NCBI GenBank assembly: GCA_002633005.1
Contig: NMRA01000284.1
Span: 157,238 to 220,155, forward strand
Source: Phoronis australis
Taxonomy: Eukaryota; Phoronida; Phoronidae
DNA length: 62,918 nucleotides
Direction: 5' to 3'
Shown here piece after piece: positions 28,928 through 40,841 of this stretch. The position numbers and the translations under genes were made by a program. The notes under the pieces are model-generated. The model was given only the letters and a program-made list of their open reading frames with translations. It did not search any database and was not told where the DNA came from. The first letter of the stretch is position 1; every line of letters starts with the position of its first letter.

Positions 28928-29003
28928 GTTAAGTCGTGGTGGTGTAGTGTTAAAGCACGCGCGCTCTATCCGCCCGGTCGTGAGTTCGAGTCTCTGGTAC
29001 TGG
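28928..29003 (+). mobile_element. tRNA-like SINE head
   Basis: GTGGTGGTGTAGTGTTAAAG resembles an A box and GTCGTGAGTTCGAGTCTC a B box, with about 35 bases between. The ends do not pair into an acceptor stem and no plausible anticodon loop was found. It is therefore read as a SINE promoter head or a decayed tRNA, not a tRNA gene. Confidence 0.55.
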
Positions 29004-29126
29004 TAGTTTTTCCTTTTTGACACGTTCTCCGTGTTTTTTTTTTTGCCTTTATTTCTTGGATAATACTTCAGGAATTAAGGAAAATGCTTGATTTTTAGAG
29101 GTTAGAACAGAAAAATTTCCTGGGCG

Positions 29127-29255
29127 GGAAACCCCCCTCCCGACCCGCTCCCCCCATTCGGTGCTATGCGCATCAACAATCATGGTTTGCGCAAATGCTT
29201 ACAGCCGGACAAAATGTTGGGCCCCGGCCCCTTGTGATATTCAAGATCCGCCACT
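29127..29255. repeat. Interspersed C/G-rich repeat, copy 2
   Basis: It matches the first 130 bases of the window: AACCCCCCTCCCGACC, CGGTGCTATGCGCATC, GGTTTGCGCAAATG, CCCCTTGTGA. This copy keeps a GATCCGCCACTG end like those of the GGCGGAT MITEs. Confidence 0.7.
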
Positions 29256-30120
29256 GTACTCCATCAGTAACAGTATCTAGACTTTATTGGAGGAACGGCT
29301 TGAGGAATCGTAAGGAAAATCGCCGCGCCATTTGTCAACAGGTTTACATTTCGAGGTTCGACCTTCGACAGTTTTCTTATTGCAAATTTGGCTGAAGCAC
29401 GATTGTCACAATAATGCAATTTTCTCGAGATACCAGTCACATAAGTGAACACGACCTTGGCTTGCTAGAATTGAAAAAGACAGGCTACGACTCGGCGAGA
29501 GTGGAGAGCTCTGTCTAAAAATCGTCACCGTCTTGATATCTACTGCCTTCCAATCTCGTGAAATGTGGGCATCAACAATTCAATAGTTCATTTATCAGGT
29601 GCCAAAATCTCGCTTGCGTTATGTCTGCCGATTTTGTGGAAAAATATACCTTACTGACTCTTATTCGCTGCTACTTCGTGTACAGTTCGATTGATCCATA
29701 ATAAATCTCGTAGGGCCTACCGAAAAATATCGTGTAAACACAAATTTAGCATGAACTATATAACAGCGAGCACTATTTTACCACCCGGTACAATTCATTC
29801 TGCCGGACTAGGGTCGTAGTACAACCATGCATTTATTTTATGACGCTTGTGATTCAATTAATCGTGATGACGAAGCAATTGGCAAATAAATAACAATAAG
29901 TTTATTGATAAAATCTAAAAGGCCCAGCTACGTAGGCAAGTAACATACAAAAAAGCACCCGTGCTCTGCTACTTAAGTGCATCAATAACGATTGAGCACG
30001 TGACTCAGACTGCATAAAACCAGCACAAATATCACAAACCAGCGGCGAAATAAACAAAATTCTATGCCAAAATAAAATTTAAAATGTCTATGCCAAGTAC
30101 CACAAAAATTTTCTCCTGTT

Positions 30121-31167
30121 CTATTTATTAAAAATGTCCATTACATTGAGTTCTTGTTCGAAGTCGGGCTTAAAATTCGGCCCGTGGCGGATGTACTTCG
30201 CTTTCTTCGCTTCGCTGTACATATCGTCAAAATTCGGCATGACGTGTACAGTTCTTAAATGCCCGTCTGCACCGTACAAATCGGGATCAAAGACGGGGTT
30301 CGCAAGAAAGTCTTCGACATTCACGAGTCGAGAATGACGCTTTTCACTGTGCGAGTAACGGGAGTACTTTGGAACTACGTCTTCAACAGTTTTGCGCCAG
30401 GCGTCAGATAACGTGTTATCTGATTGAGCGCGATTTTCGAGAATTTTTCTTTCCGTAAACTCTCGCCATGCGTTGAATGTTGCCCCATCATTTTGCGGGG
30501 GAGTTGGCTCTTTGTCAGAAACCGGTGATTTCCCCAGCCTTCGGGCAATGCTGTTTTTGGCCGTATTCATATTGATGTGGGGCATTGAACGTTCTTTCAA
30601 TGTCCGGAGTTGTTTAACGGCAGGGAATGGCTCATTTCCTGGAACAACATCAGTTTTCTCGTTGCCAGTGTTTTTAGTGTCCTTTTTGGCGGGAGCAGAG
30701 TTGAACTGTTTTACTCGCTCTTGCACGCGCTTGTAATGATCATCACTTGTTTTATTGTACGCGTTCATCTTTTTACCAGGTTGGTTGTCCATTTCTTCTG
30801 GTTTATCAATAGACTGCCTTCTTTCGGCGTTATAAGAGACTGCACGAAACCGCGACGACGTCATAAATTTGTGCGAAAAGTCCTGCGCTGACTTTCCCGG
30901 AGGTTTCTGGAAATGATGATATTTAGTCATGGTTTGTTCGCTCCTTGTGTACGGGTCGCCCCGTTTTAACCCAGTAAACCTCGATGTCCTTGCTCGCGTT
31001 TTCTGTAGGTCCGTCAAAATTTTTCGTCTCTCGCTTTCAAGGTCGCTCAAGCCCACTCGCAAAGAGCTTTCCAAGTCTCCGGTGACGTGCAAATTGAGTC
31101 GGCGTTCGTCTCTCTTGGCTTGCATTCGCAAACCTTCGGAGTGTCGGAACAGTTTGCGTTTGTCCAT
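30121..31167 (-). CDS. Unrecognised single-exon protein, 348 residues
   Basis: An uninterrupted 348-codon frame, much longer than any other non-repeat frame here, starts at ATG in a purine-rich context (AAGCAAAATGG). I do not recognise the family. The protein is strongly hydrophilic and basic, with many Arg, Lys and Ser. It has no signal peptide, no membrane segment and no cysteine-rich motif. The N-terminus (MDKRKLFRHSEGLRMQAKRD) looks helical and charged. The middle (about residues 110-250) is low in hydrophobics and probably disordered. The C-terminal 80 residues are the most ordered-looking, with VEDFLANPVFDPDLYG and MPNFDDMYSEAKKAKYIRHG. AATAAA overlaps the stop (AATAAATAG), which may be a poly(A) signal. 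There is no sign of transposon coding, so a lineage-specific or fast-evolving cytoplasmic or nuclear protein is likely. Confidence 0.75.
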   Translation of the reverse strand: MDKRKLFRHSEGLRMQAKRDERRLNLHVTGDLESSLRVGLSDLESERRKILTDLQKTRARTSRFTGLKRGDPYTRSEQTMTKYHHFQKPPGKSAQDFSHKFMTSSRFRAVSYNAERRQSIDKPEEMDNQPGKKMNAYNKTSDDHYKRVQERVKQFNSAPAKKDTKNTGNEKTDVVPGNEPFPAVKQLRTLKERSMPHINMNTAKNSIARRLGKSPVSDKEPTPPQNDGATFNAWREFTERKILENRAQSDNTLSDAWRKTVEDVVPKYSRYSHSEKRHSRLVNVEDFLANPVFDPDLYGADGHLRTVHVMPNFDDMYSEAKKAKYIRHGPNFKPDFEQELNVMDIFNK

Positions 31168-32783
31168 TTTGCTTTTTTCTTCTTTATATTTCGTTGTTGA
31201 TAGCCTGTAGCTAGGCCCTCATCTGAAATGAACGAACGTGAAATTAGGCCTACTAGTAAGGCTACTACCTGCATTAAACTCGTGTTTTCCTCCAATAAAG
31301 TTTTGATTAAGGTCAGTTACCGTTATAAAATTGATCTTAACTCGCTCCTTGCTCAGTTTTGAAGTGATCTCCAAACAGTTCGCACGGCTATTTCTTCAGC
31401 GTGCTGAACTGCCAATTCTTTCGAAGGTCTGACGTCACTTCCAATTTGACTAGGGAACAAATTGACTCCAATTTCATAAGGGTAAGTAACCTAAAACCCA
31501 AATCAAAACTTATTTTTCGCCAAAAAGCACGGATTTAATGCTGATTCACCCTTTTGATTCTTACATACTAATTAACCGCCTAACGATGTAACCCGACTCT
31601 GTATTTGATACAAAAATTAAAACGGGTACGCCGAAAGTCAGCTTACACCATTGTTTGCTACAGTCGCTGAATACAGCCAAAGGCGTTTATTTAACAGAAT
31701 AAAAAGGAAAAGGTCAAATTCAGATTGGTTTTGAATGCCTACCGCCAAGCCCGTTTACACCCAGGGTGTACTCCACTGTATTTCAGGGGTGGAGGTGAAT
31801 AACTAGGGTACCAACTGGTTTAGAGAGTGGACTTAGGAAACATTTGTTGGGACATCGGTATGAACAAGTCCCATTTCGTAGAGTTTTGTTATATAAACAC
31901 CTGAAGTTAAAAGGTGAATTTGCATGCCACTAACTACATGTATGTGTATAGAGTATATCAGAAACTAAGCATTAATAAACCATCCATAATTTGTAAATTT
32001 AAATGTGGAACCAAAAATATGCAATTGGGTGATTTTTGCACTTCTAGACAGATATAGCCCTCGTCATGCTGTCATATTTCCCAGCGTAACCTCTGTACTT
32101 ACTAAGACACCTCCGTGATTTTCGGGCGTCATTTTTTCGACAAACAGTTTACATGCCGCTTTATAATTATCATCGCAGGTGTGTTGCATTTTTAACCTGT
32201 TTGGTGAGATAATAAAATTTTCAATGATTAGCATGAAAATTTCCCTTTAATTGTACGAACCGATCCCTTCCTCGAGAATTCCTCGACATCTGTCTGATTC
32301 TCGAACAGAACACGGAGGGGTGTCATGTCAAAAATGATTACCTTTTTGCAACCCAAAATAGGCTATGTTGAAAATGCTTCTGTAGATTTTTGAGTTGCAA
32401 AAAGAAACCTTCCAATCTCCCAAATTGAACCTTTTTGTTAGTGATGCAATCGAGTCGTGGGAAATTTTGTCGGTTAGTATAAAGGGCACCCCCCTGAACA
32501 TACACCTCTTCGTTCCATAAAGGGTTATCCGTAGGGAGCACCTGTGGAACCTACTACAACGTCGTAGTAATTATTTCTTTCTTTTGTCCCATATTCACTC
32601 GTTCTACATTTATCACTATTTTACCAGCCAATTTCAAGCATTTTAAAGAAAATAATCGATTTTCGCTACGATCCCGACATCTTCCATACGCCGCCCCCCT
32701 TAGCTTTCTTTTAAGATAACCGGATGCAGTTTGAGCCGGCGAAGGATTAGCGGGGAAAAATAATCAAGACATGCCGGAGTAGA

Positions 32784-32920
32784 CAGTAACGTTAGGACCT
32801 CGCTAAAAAGCAAGACTTCGCAAGATTACGTGAGATATTGCCGTGTATTTTAAACGAGAACACGGTGATTTTGCCTAGATTTTAGCGAGGTCCTAGCGTA
32901 GGTCCTAGCACTACTGAACT
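32784..32920. mobile_element. MITE with CAGTAACGCTAGGACCT ends, copy b
   Basis: It starts CAGTAACGTTAGGACCTCGC and ends GTCCTAGCACTACTGAACT. The internal core TGCCGTGTATTTTAAA is the reverse of that in copy a, so this copy is in the opposite orientation. Confidence 0.8.
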
Positions 32921-34711
32921 CTGTCAAGAACCATTGGTTCTCGCATGCCTTCATTCCGGTTCATCAAAATTCTAACGCAGCTGTTTGTCAAAGGCACCCC
33001 CACTGGTCGATGGGAACACAACAATTACAATGCGGATGGTACTGCATAATAAAGGGTTGTCTTATCTAAAGGTCCTCGTACAATGTTGACAAAAGGTGAG
33101 TCGATGAATCGTGACGCGGCTTAGTCAAGTTCTGCATGGTTCACGGTAATACGTAATACTTCGTCTACGAGGGCAAAGACCACGTTAAATACATCAAATT
33201 ATATGTTGCCGTCCCAAACTAATCTATATAATGTTTATACATTTTCGAATGTCAGTTGGGCGGAACCGAGTCCGCAGCCGGTTGGAATCGGAAATTAAAA
33301 ACTCCCGTACTGTGGCATTGAAAAAAAATAATTGCGCAATCTGTCATCCTATCGCCCTCGTCATCTTCACTTTCATTTACGATAACCACAGGCACGTCAT
33401 CGCTGTGTCGTTTTCATTGCGATATTTGAAAATTTGTGGCCACGAAAAAATCCCACACTCTAACACAAAAGCCCTATCACACATTGTCCATCCATGGCAG
33501 TTTGATAATACGCCATGCCATGAACCGTGTCCAAGCTGACGACAAAAACTAAGCCCGAAGACGCGGTGCCACAAACGCTGAGCAGCATAGACGATACGGA
33601 GCCGCCAGTGCCATCAGGAATCTCCGTCATGTCAACACAACTTCAACAGAAGCAAACACGTTTCATGGCGATCGGTTGTTGTGTGAGATCCTCATAAATC
33701 CGTGTACATTTGAAGGCCAGTTCACAAATTGCTGGACAGGTGCCAGAGTGCGATGCGTGGCACCAGCTACTTTAATTCGTCACCGGATAGCCGAGTAAGG
33801 CATTACCATAGTATACAACCCCCAATGAACAAAGAGGACCACTGGCAACCGTTACAAAATTAAAACATGTGGTCTTGGCCATTTAAATACACCTATCCCA
33901 TTCACCGTGTAAAAAACGTCAGCCTGCGGTCGCCGAAACAGCCGAGATAACGCCGTTTTACACCGCCGTCAAACGGCAGTGAAACTAAGCAAGCGGTGTA
34001 CACTATAGCAAACGTGAAAACAGTCTATAAGTCTATAGTAGGGGGCAAAGGGGCAATTGCCCCGGATTCCCCTATTTCAGACAGAATGTTGAATTCCACA
34101 CAAAATAGTAACGCTAATTTATTATATCATGGGCCCCTCATGAGAACGGGCCCCTTCATCAATCAGGGTTCGTGACATCATTTCAAAAACTTATATGATC
34201 AACACAAACGCAAAAACCGACACCTTCGGATTCTCTAGGTTTGCCCATTTAGGTCTGAAACTCTGGAAAATTGCTTTGGAAAGCTGTGCATGTCGTACTT
34301 TCTCAGATTTTTCTAGTGTTTGTAAGTGAGGTGGTGCCCCGACTTAAGTGTGTGCAGAAAATACTTGCTACTGGTGGCCACTTGGCAAAAGTCCCCCCCC
34401 CCACCCCCTCCCGACGAGTAATTAAATTCAACCCTGAACAGAATGACTGGTTCACCTGCACTGCACCTCTTTTTGTAAAGAAAACTGTGGACTGTCACAT
34501 CGCGTCAATCGCAGCGCCACCGCGTGGCTCTGTGATGCACCGTGTTTGCTTACGACGCGAATGCAGAGACACCGTGTTGCCACTGTGTTCACATCCTCGA
34601 CCAGCGTTTGCATAATGACTCACCTTGTCCGGTAGAAAATGACCGGCTGTTCTTCTGTGATTATGCATGGACAAGGTCAACGTTTTCAGACCGACGACAC
34701 TCAACATAGAC

Positions 34712-34962
34712 GGATATAAGGGGGGGGGGGGGGGGGGCCAGGCCCCTCTTCTTGGCTGCCGCAAGCAAAATGAAACAGCAACATCGTGAAGCGTGAGGAA
34801 ATATTGAGTTGAGGTCAGTACCAAGAACCGGCAGGGGGGGGGGGAGGGGCTTCGTGTTTTTAGTCCACTCAAACCGCCTGTGCAAATGCAATAGCGCTTT
34901 GCCCAATTCCCGGAGGCAACATGTTGGCCCCCTCATGGATCCTACATCCGCCACTGCTCGAG
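34712..34962. mobile_element. GGCGGAT-type short transposon remnant
   Basis: It runs from GACGGATATAAGGGGGG to CCTACATCCGCCACTG, giving roughly inverted ends of the same type as the elements at 27808 and 38588. Inside are two long G-tracts and no open frame beyond the Pro/Gly artefacts they create. Confidence 0.55.
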
Positions 34963-37900
34963 ACCGTATCGCTAACGAGCATGGTCCATTGCAATACCAC
35001 CAAGACCTCTACGAAAATTTAACAATATTTTAAAACTGTTGAATGCCCGCGAACCCAGTGTTGCAAATTACCGAACAGCCGAGAACCGCCGACTGAACAG
35101 GTAATGTACGAAAGAGGCCGAAGGAAGTGCAATCTACTTACGGGCCATCTATTTCACAGCGGGGTACTATAATTTATAAGGTTGGTAGGCGCGACGTGTA
35201 GTGTGACATTTCTGGGCTAAAGTTTCCCAGGAGAAGGTATCTTTTCCGATTAAATTCAATACGAACGGTTCACTTCTTAGGTTGCAAAAAGGGTCCATTA
35301 TGTTGTGGTTCGTTGCGTTATAAAAACAATACGGTGGAAAGGTGTTCTTATTCCATTTAAATTTAACCTCTACAAACGAATTGAGTTGGAGTAAAACTTC
35401 TACAAAAGGTGACTTGTTTAGAATTTCTCGCAACAAATGGGTCCTCTTAATCGGGCTTACTCCCTAAAACGACGGGCTTCCATCTTGCTGACTTATACAT
35501 CAAACGTGTAGTCGAACTCAGGTCACCCTCGATTGATTCTAATCGTACAACTGCGACTGTGCCCATTCATAGACACCAGTTTCCTCAGGATAGTATGTTG
35601 ACACTCGGATCTACTGCTTAGTCATTCGAGTACGCTTCAATATAAATGTTAACAAAAACTTACGCCTGGTTTAAGAAAATCGCTTAACATTTGCAAACAA
35701 CGCAAAAGGTTAAAGTTGTCGTCTGTGTCAGGCTGTTCGACGAAATGGAAAGAGAGAGGGGGCAGATCTTTATAGCTACCTACACGTTAAGTAGGTAAAA
35801 ATCATAAATTCTCAGAGATCGGACCAGAAATGTTATTTGAAAGAAAAATTATCCATTACTTGCTGGCTATAGAGCGAATTTTCACATTCCTCAGCTAATT
35901 TTCTGCTTATTCAAAATTCATCTCACCTGATATATAAACATGTGTGTCGGTTCCTAGGGCTTTGTTAAATTTTTTTAAGTCAGCCGTGAGACATCAAGTT
36001 TGTCAGAGGAACACGACTTCTACTGCGTGGACCTTCTTCAGACTGTATAGTCTCGTACGATTGTCCACAAGTTAAAATCGATTAAAGTAAACAAGATAAA
36101 CTATACCTTGTACACACCTCGAAATCTTGTCCGGAGCTTCTCGGAAAAGTAGAATTAAGTTGTAAAGAAATGTATCTAGTTACAACCAGCAGTCAGTCCG
36201 GATCTTTAACATACCTCAGTGAGTTTTATCTACAAAAGCTGTCATTAGATCGGCTCACCCGTTCCATAGATTATCTTTGTCAAAAGCGGTTGTCATGCTC
36301 CAGGCCCCCGTCTGCGTACGCGACGCAGTCATCCAATGTAATTTTTATCTAAGGCGTTCTAAAAATTTTAGGGGGTGCCGCTGAATATTGAAAGCATGTC
36401 ATCATTACAGGCTATGAAATTTTTAGAAAACGAAGAAAAAGCCCGGGCATGACATCCTACAGTAATGCGTTAGGAAATGAATATTTACGCCGGTTTTCCA
36501 ACCTTTCAACAAAAATAATTAACTCGACTCGCATATGTCTACGTTGTATCGTATCGTGGGCCGTTCGGGTGGATGTGTCGCGCGTAATTACTCTCGTAAT
36601 TACGACCGAGATTTCACTTATACGTCGCAAATCCAAGATTGTATACTTTCCCATCTTTGGAGGGGTCAAAACAGTTTACCAGCGCTTAATTCCAAGACAT
36701 CCTGCGAGGTCAGTACACTGCCGTGAAACGGGATTCCGAAAAAGCCATTCTTTCTGTCGATCTAAGTCTATTTTATGATAAGTGTTATGTTTATCTCTGT
36801 TAATTACAGCTGCCTATAAGCTGCTTTGCTGGAGAACGATAAGCTTCTTTTTGTTCGGTGCCAACGTCCTCTACCGAGTATTAAATTTGACATTGATCAG
36901 CTAATAAATGGTAAGTTTACTCTGTACCCGTTGTTTTAATGTAGATTTTTAAAGCCGCTGGTATTGTTCTCAGTTTTCTTATGAACACAATTTCGTATGA
37001 GTTGTATTTCGCATCTCTCACACAATGCCGGGTTTGTAAAAGGGGCAGCACAGGGGCACTGGCCCTGAGTTACCTTCCCGCGGTTACAACAGATGGCGTT
37101 TGTTCAAATTGGAACTGCAGACGACTTACTAAGAGAACAGCATGTGTTAGATTGAGGGTCGTGCGTCAAGTTGTCACAACTCCTAGGCCTTACGGTCATG
37201 TTTACTACTGCGTCCACTTGACTGGAATAGGACGTTCTTAAAGTATTTTTGCTTCCCTTCGCCTGCCTAAGTCTTTCGCCTGACTCGCGCATTTTTGTTG
37301 CAAAAACATTTCGTTTCAAAAAATTTCTGAAAATTTTCTTTGTCTTATACCCTTATCACGACTAGCCTTTGAGATCTGCACGCATTTTACGATCGGTCGC
37401 AGGAGGGGATACAATTTTAATTTCAAGTTTTAATTTACGCCTTAGCAGTGAAGAAGTGTGACTTGCGAAAATTCACTTATATGGAAAACATGACCTTTGA
37501 CCTTTGATGTAATCAAAATAATGGCGAAACCGGGACTTTCTGTAGATAAGCCCATGGGCGCGTGTTTGGAAAATGAAAATTTACAGGGGTTTTAGTAACA
37601 CCAGCGTTTATTTGGAAAACGGAGGCGTGAAAACGACCGGGAAAGTCATAGCTTTGCTGACTTTGACATTTTTTTTGCTTAAAAACTGTGTTATGTTAAT
37701 AAATGCACAGTCGCCAACACATTGCTAGTTTTATAAATGATGTTTTATAAAACTGAATTTATGACGAAATGTTGACTGGCAGTGGGGTTTTGTGAGGATA
37801 TTTTCTGAATAAACGCCCCCGCTATCTGGACGCTTGACACCAGAAGTTGTAGCACCAAGTAAACGCACATGGGCGTTTCATCGGGTAGGCTTTATCTACG

Positions 37901-38587
37901 GAAAACCCCGGTATCAAGCAGCAGCTAGTCCCGACTTCTTTGAGCGCATGCGCACATTATTGGGGGGGGGGGGGGNGAGATTTGAAAACCGTATTGGTAT
38001 GAAAGAGCTTATATTTCGTCTGTGTTCATAATAGTGAATTTGAGGATTTTTTCTATAAATTCTTGCAATATTCAAAATGAATAACTATTTCGTTAGCATC
38101 CCCACGAAGTAGATTCGCCACAATATGTTGAAAAGGTATTTGTTACGAGTTTCGCTTTAACGCACCTAAAGCCTTGTCTACACACTCCACTTTAACGTAT
38201 ATGACATCGGAGTGGTCGGAGTTTGACTCAAGACCTACAGTGAAATAGTGTGGATGGATTACTTGTCACACCAACAATACTCGCACTGGTCGGTCATCCG
38301 CGAATTGCTTTTCAGTAGAGCATTGTGCTCCCAAAAAAGCATCCATGCCAAATCGTATAGGATAACGGGAGCTATGTCTAGACAGTGGTTCAAAAGTCGT
38401 ATACAAAGAGGCCCACGTGCGGAAAATCGGAGAGTAGACGTAGTCGGATGAGGACACTGCAGGCGGCCATACAAGAAAGTTCCCGACCTCCTGAATGCTC
38501 TTGGACGCAGTCACAAAATTTTGTTCAACAGTCAAACTAGGTTCATGTTTTAACCAGAGATAACCAGTGCTGAAAACTTGCATATGC

Positions 38588-38742
38588 AGAGGCGGATTTG
38601 GAAGGGCCAAGGGGGCCATGGCCCACTAAAATTCTCCCAGATTCCATTTAGGCAGTTCGGAGGTGCGAATGTCTGACGGGCAAAATCCTAGCTAATATTC
38701 TGCCCTGCCCCCCAACACAAAATCCTGGATCAGCCCCTGATA
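38588..38742 (-). mobile_element. Short hAT-like MITE, inverse copy
   Basis: Reverse-complement relative of 27808-27964, running from GCAGAGGCGGATTTGGAAG to GGATCAGCCCCTGA. It is absent at the matching place in segmental copy 2 (near 55780), so it was inserted after the duplication or lost there. Confidence 0.7.
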
Positions 38743-39573
38743 TGGTAATATTGCATATAATCTGCTAACGAAAGAAAAAAGTAAAAATAAATCACTAGTA
38801 AAAGAATGCAGGCCTGGACATGATCAGGGAATAATTACATCTTTTCAGAGATGACCATCCATTTGCGTTGTCTTATAGATGGTGTCCTAAATGTCGGGAA
38901 AGACTGCTCAGCTATAGTTGTATTCAACAAGTGTTACGGAGTATAAACAAACCATGGTGTCCATCGTTTACGTCGAACGATTTGTGGCCATTTTTCTATC
39001 AATATGATAGGTTTTCAGCAAATTTGTGCAGACTGAAAACCAACTCGGTCATTTGGTCCAGAGATTCAGAGCAGCCTTCAGAATGTCCGTGCATTTTACA
39101 AATCATCTGTAACACTATTAATTTAGTAAAACTGCGCATTTTATGAAAGTGCAGGACAAGCAGAGTTTACGTTTGGACCAATCTGGGTGGGTCACGTGAC
39201 AATGACTTGTAACTAACCATCTTTAGATCGTAAAAATAAAATTGAATGGTGCGATCGCGACAAACAACGGTTGCAATTACGTGAGCAACTTTCTTTTGAT
39301 CCATCTAATTCGCTACGAAACTCAAAAGCAGTGCTACGGTTTTCTAAATTCGTTTCGTTTTTATTTGGTGTAGCTTCTGTTTTTTTCAGAAAAAACATAG
39401 AAGCTCCAATTTTGGTATCACCTATTGAAATCTAAGTGAAACATTAAAAAACCCCAACACCCTCTTGGAGAATTCTCTTGCACCCGTCCTCCATTAGGGT
39501 CTGGTGAACATACCTGGCCTCTAGGTTCTTGATTGGTCAGTCAAAGACGAGGTCAATCGGTGTATTTAAATTA

Positions 39574-39729
39574 GGGTAGAGTTTAGTAACGATAGGACCC
39601 ACGCCAAGACCTCGCTAAAATCTAGCCAAAATCACGTGTTCTCATATTTAAAATACACGGCAATATCTCACGTAATCTCGCGAAGTCTTGCTGTTTAGCG
39701 AGGTCATATATTGTTACTGAACTCTACCC
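39574..39729. mobile_element. MITE with CAGTAACGCTAGGACCT ends, copy c
   Basis: It is bounded by GGGTAGAGTTTAGTAACG and GTTACTGAACTCTACCC, giving the longest visible inverted ends (about 17 bp or more) in the family. The same element sits at the same place in the other segmental copy (57149-57280). Confidence 0.85.
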
Positions 39730-40841
39730 AGATAACCACAAAAATCGTGCTCTCACAACTTGAACTGGTGGGTCATTACCCAGATGGTAAACGCGGGTTG
39801 TGATCACCCACTGCTGACAATATCTGCACTCAGTTGTGCCTGCGCCGGTTCCGCCACGTCAATCGGCTAAGGCATCTGAAGATTCTTATTGGCGCTTTCC
39901 CGCGGCTTACAGACCAATCATGTGGCATATTCGTTTGACCCGGCAGCCATATTGTCACTGGAGCGGAACACTGTTTTGATTTACGTTACATCTGTGGTTC
40001 TATTTTTTCCATAACGGATGTCCAAAGGAACATCGTGCAATTGAATCATACGCTTCTAAAAAGTTACAGAAAATGAGAGAATGTTCAAATACGGAATACA
40101 AATCAGATCGTACGTTAGTATTGTAAAACACCTGACCAAACTGTCTCGTTTTCGAGATGTTCACCAGACTTTGATGCTAACAGAGGCAAGATAAGCGAGA
40201 AAATTTGGAAAACAGCGCATATACTACCCTAAGTATCGTTTGAACCCAATCCGCCATTTCAGACACTAAAGACAATGGCGAAGAATGTCAAATTTTAACA
40301 TTTTTCTAACCACACTTATATAAATAACCTAAGAGTGATTGAAACCTGACCTCTCCAGAGTCTTCACGTTGAAGCTTTTTCAAAGAGTAAAATCATAATT
40401 GTTAAGAAAATAACCCTAGAGCCATTGGGCCAACTGGTATCTCCTTCTAGTGCTGGGTCACGTAACCACCAGCCATATTGCTTTCGATAGGGTGCATAAA
40501 ATGACAAGACCGCCGAGCCAAGTTATTGACCTGTTCCCAAATAATGACAAAATGCCAGCTACCAGAAACCCATTAAAACACTCTAAACAGAGAAGTCTAA
40601 ATGTAAAAAGTAGGCGGTAGATACAAAGTATCTTTAAATGTCACAGTACTTATGACATTGCGCTCAATAGGGATTGAATGGCGAACCTTTTTTATGTGGT
40701 AGAAGGTCTCATAATTCTAATTTATAAAAAACGAAAAATAAAGTAACCCGTTAAAAGATTATCCCAGCATTTAAAAAAATCTCAGCACACGTATTTCAGC
40801 TCATTGTTTGAGAGTAAATTAGAAAGTAATAGGCAATTTAC

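Larger units (their letters stand above)
24909..30120. other. Intergenic region between VPS52 and the next gene
   Basis: No exon with family resemblance was found. The first part is VPS52 3' flank; an AATAAA-type signal is at about 27172 and others lie within repeats. The rest holds a SINE (25908-26155), a short hAT-like MITE (27808-27964), a GGCGGATTTAGGGGG remnant near 28284, the CAGTAACGCTAGG MITE (28620-28758), a tRNA-like SINE head (28928-29003) and the repeat shared with the window start (29127-29255). Confidence 0.5.
31168..38320. other. Gene-poor region with MITEs and G-tracts
   Basis: No exon could be supported on either strand. It contains the MITE at 32784-32920, a self-complementary GGGGCAATTGCCCC near 34040, the GGCGGAT-type element at 34712-34962, and several poly(G) tracts, one holding an N at 37976. 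The longer open frames here are Pro- or Gly-rich translations of G-tracts or random. Confidence 0.45.

Noticed and set aside
34313-34954. Pro- and Gly-rich frames
   Set aside because: They are translations of poly(G)/poly(C) tracts inside repeats.
37976-37976. Second N as another misjoin
   Set aside because: It lies within a poly(G) run with continuous sequence on both sides, so a base-calling ambiguity is enough to explain it.
38266-38619. 117-codon minus-strand frame with partial similarity to 53954-54334
   Set aside because: The similarity comes from the segmental duplication of non-coding DNA. The frames differ by shifts and are not conserved as protein.
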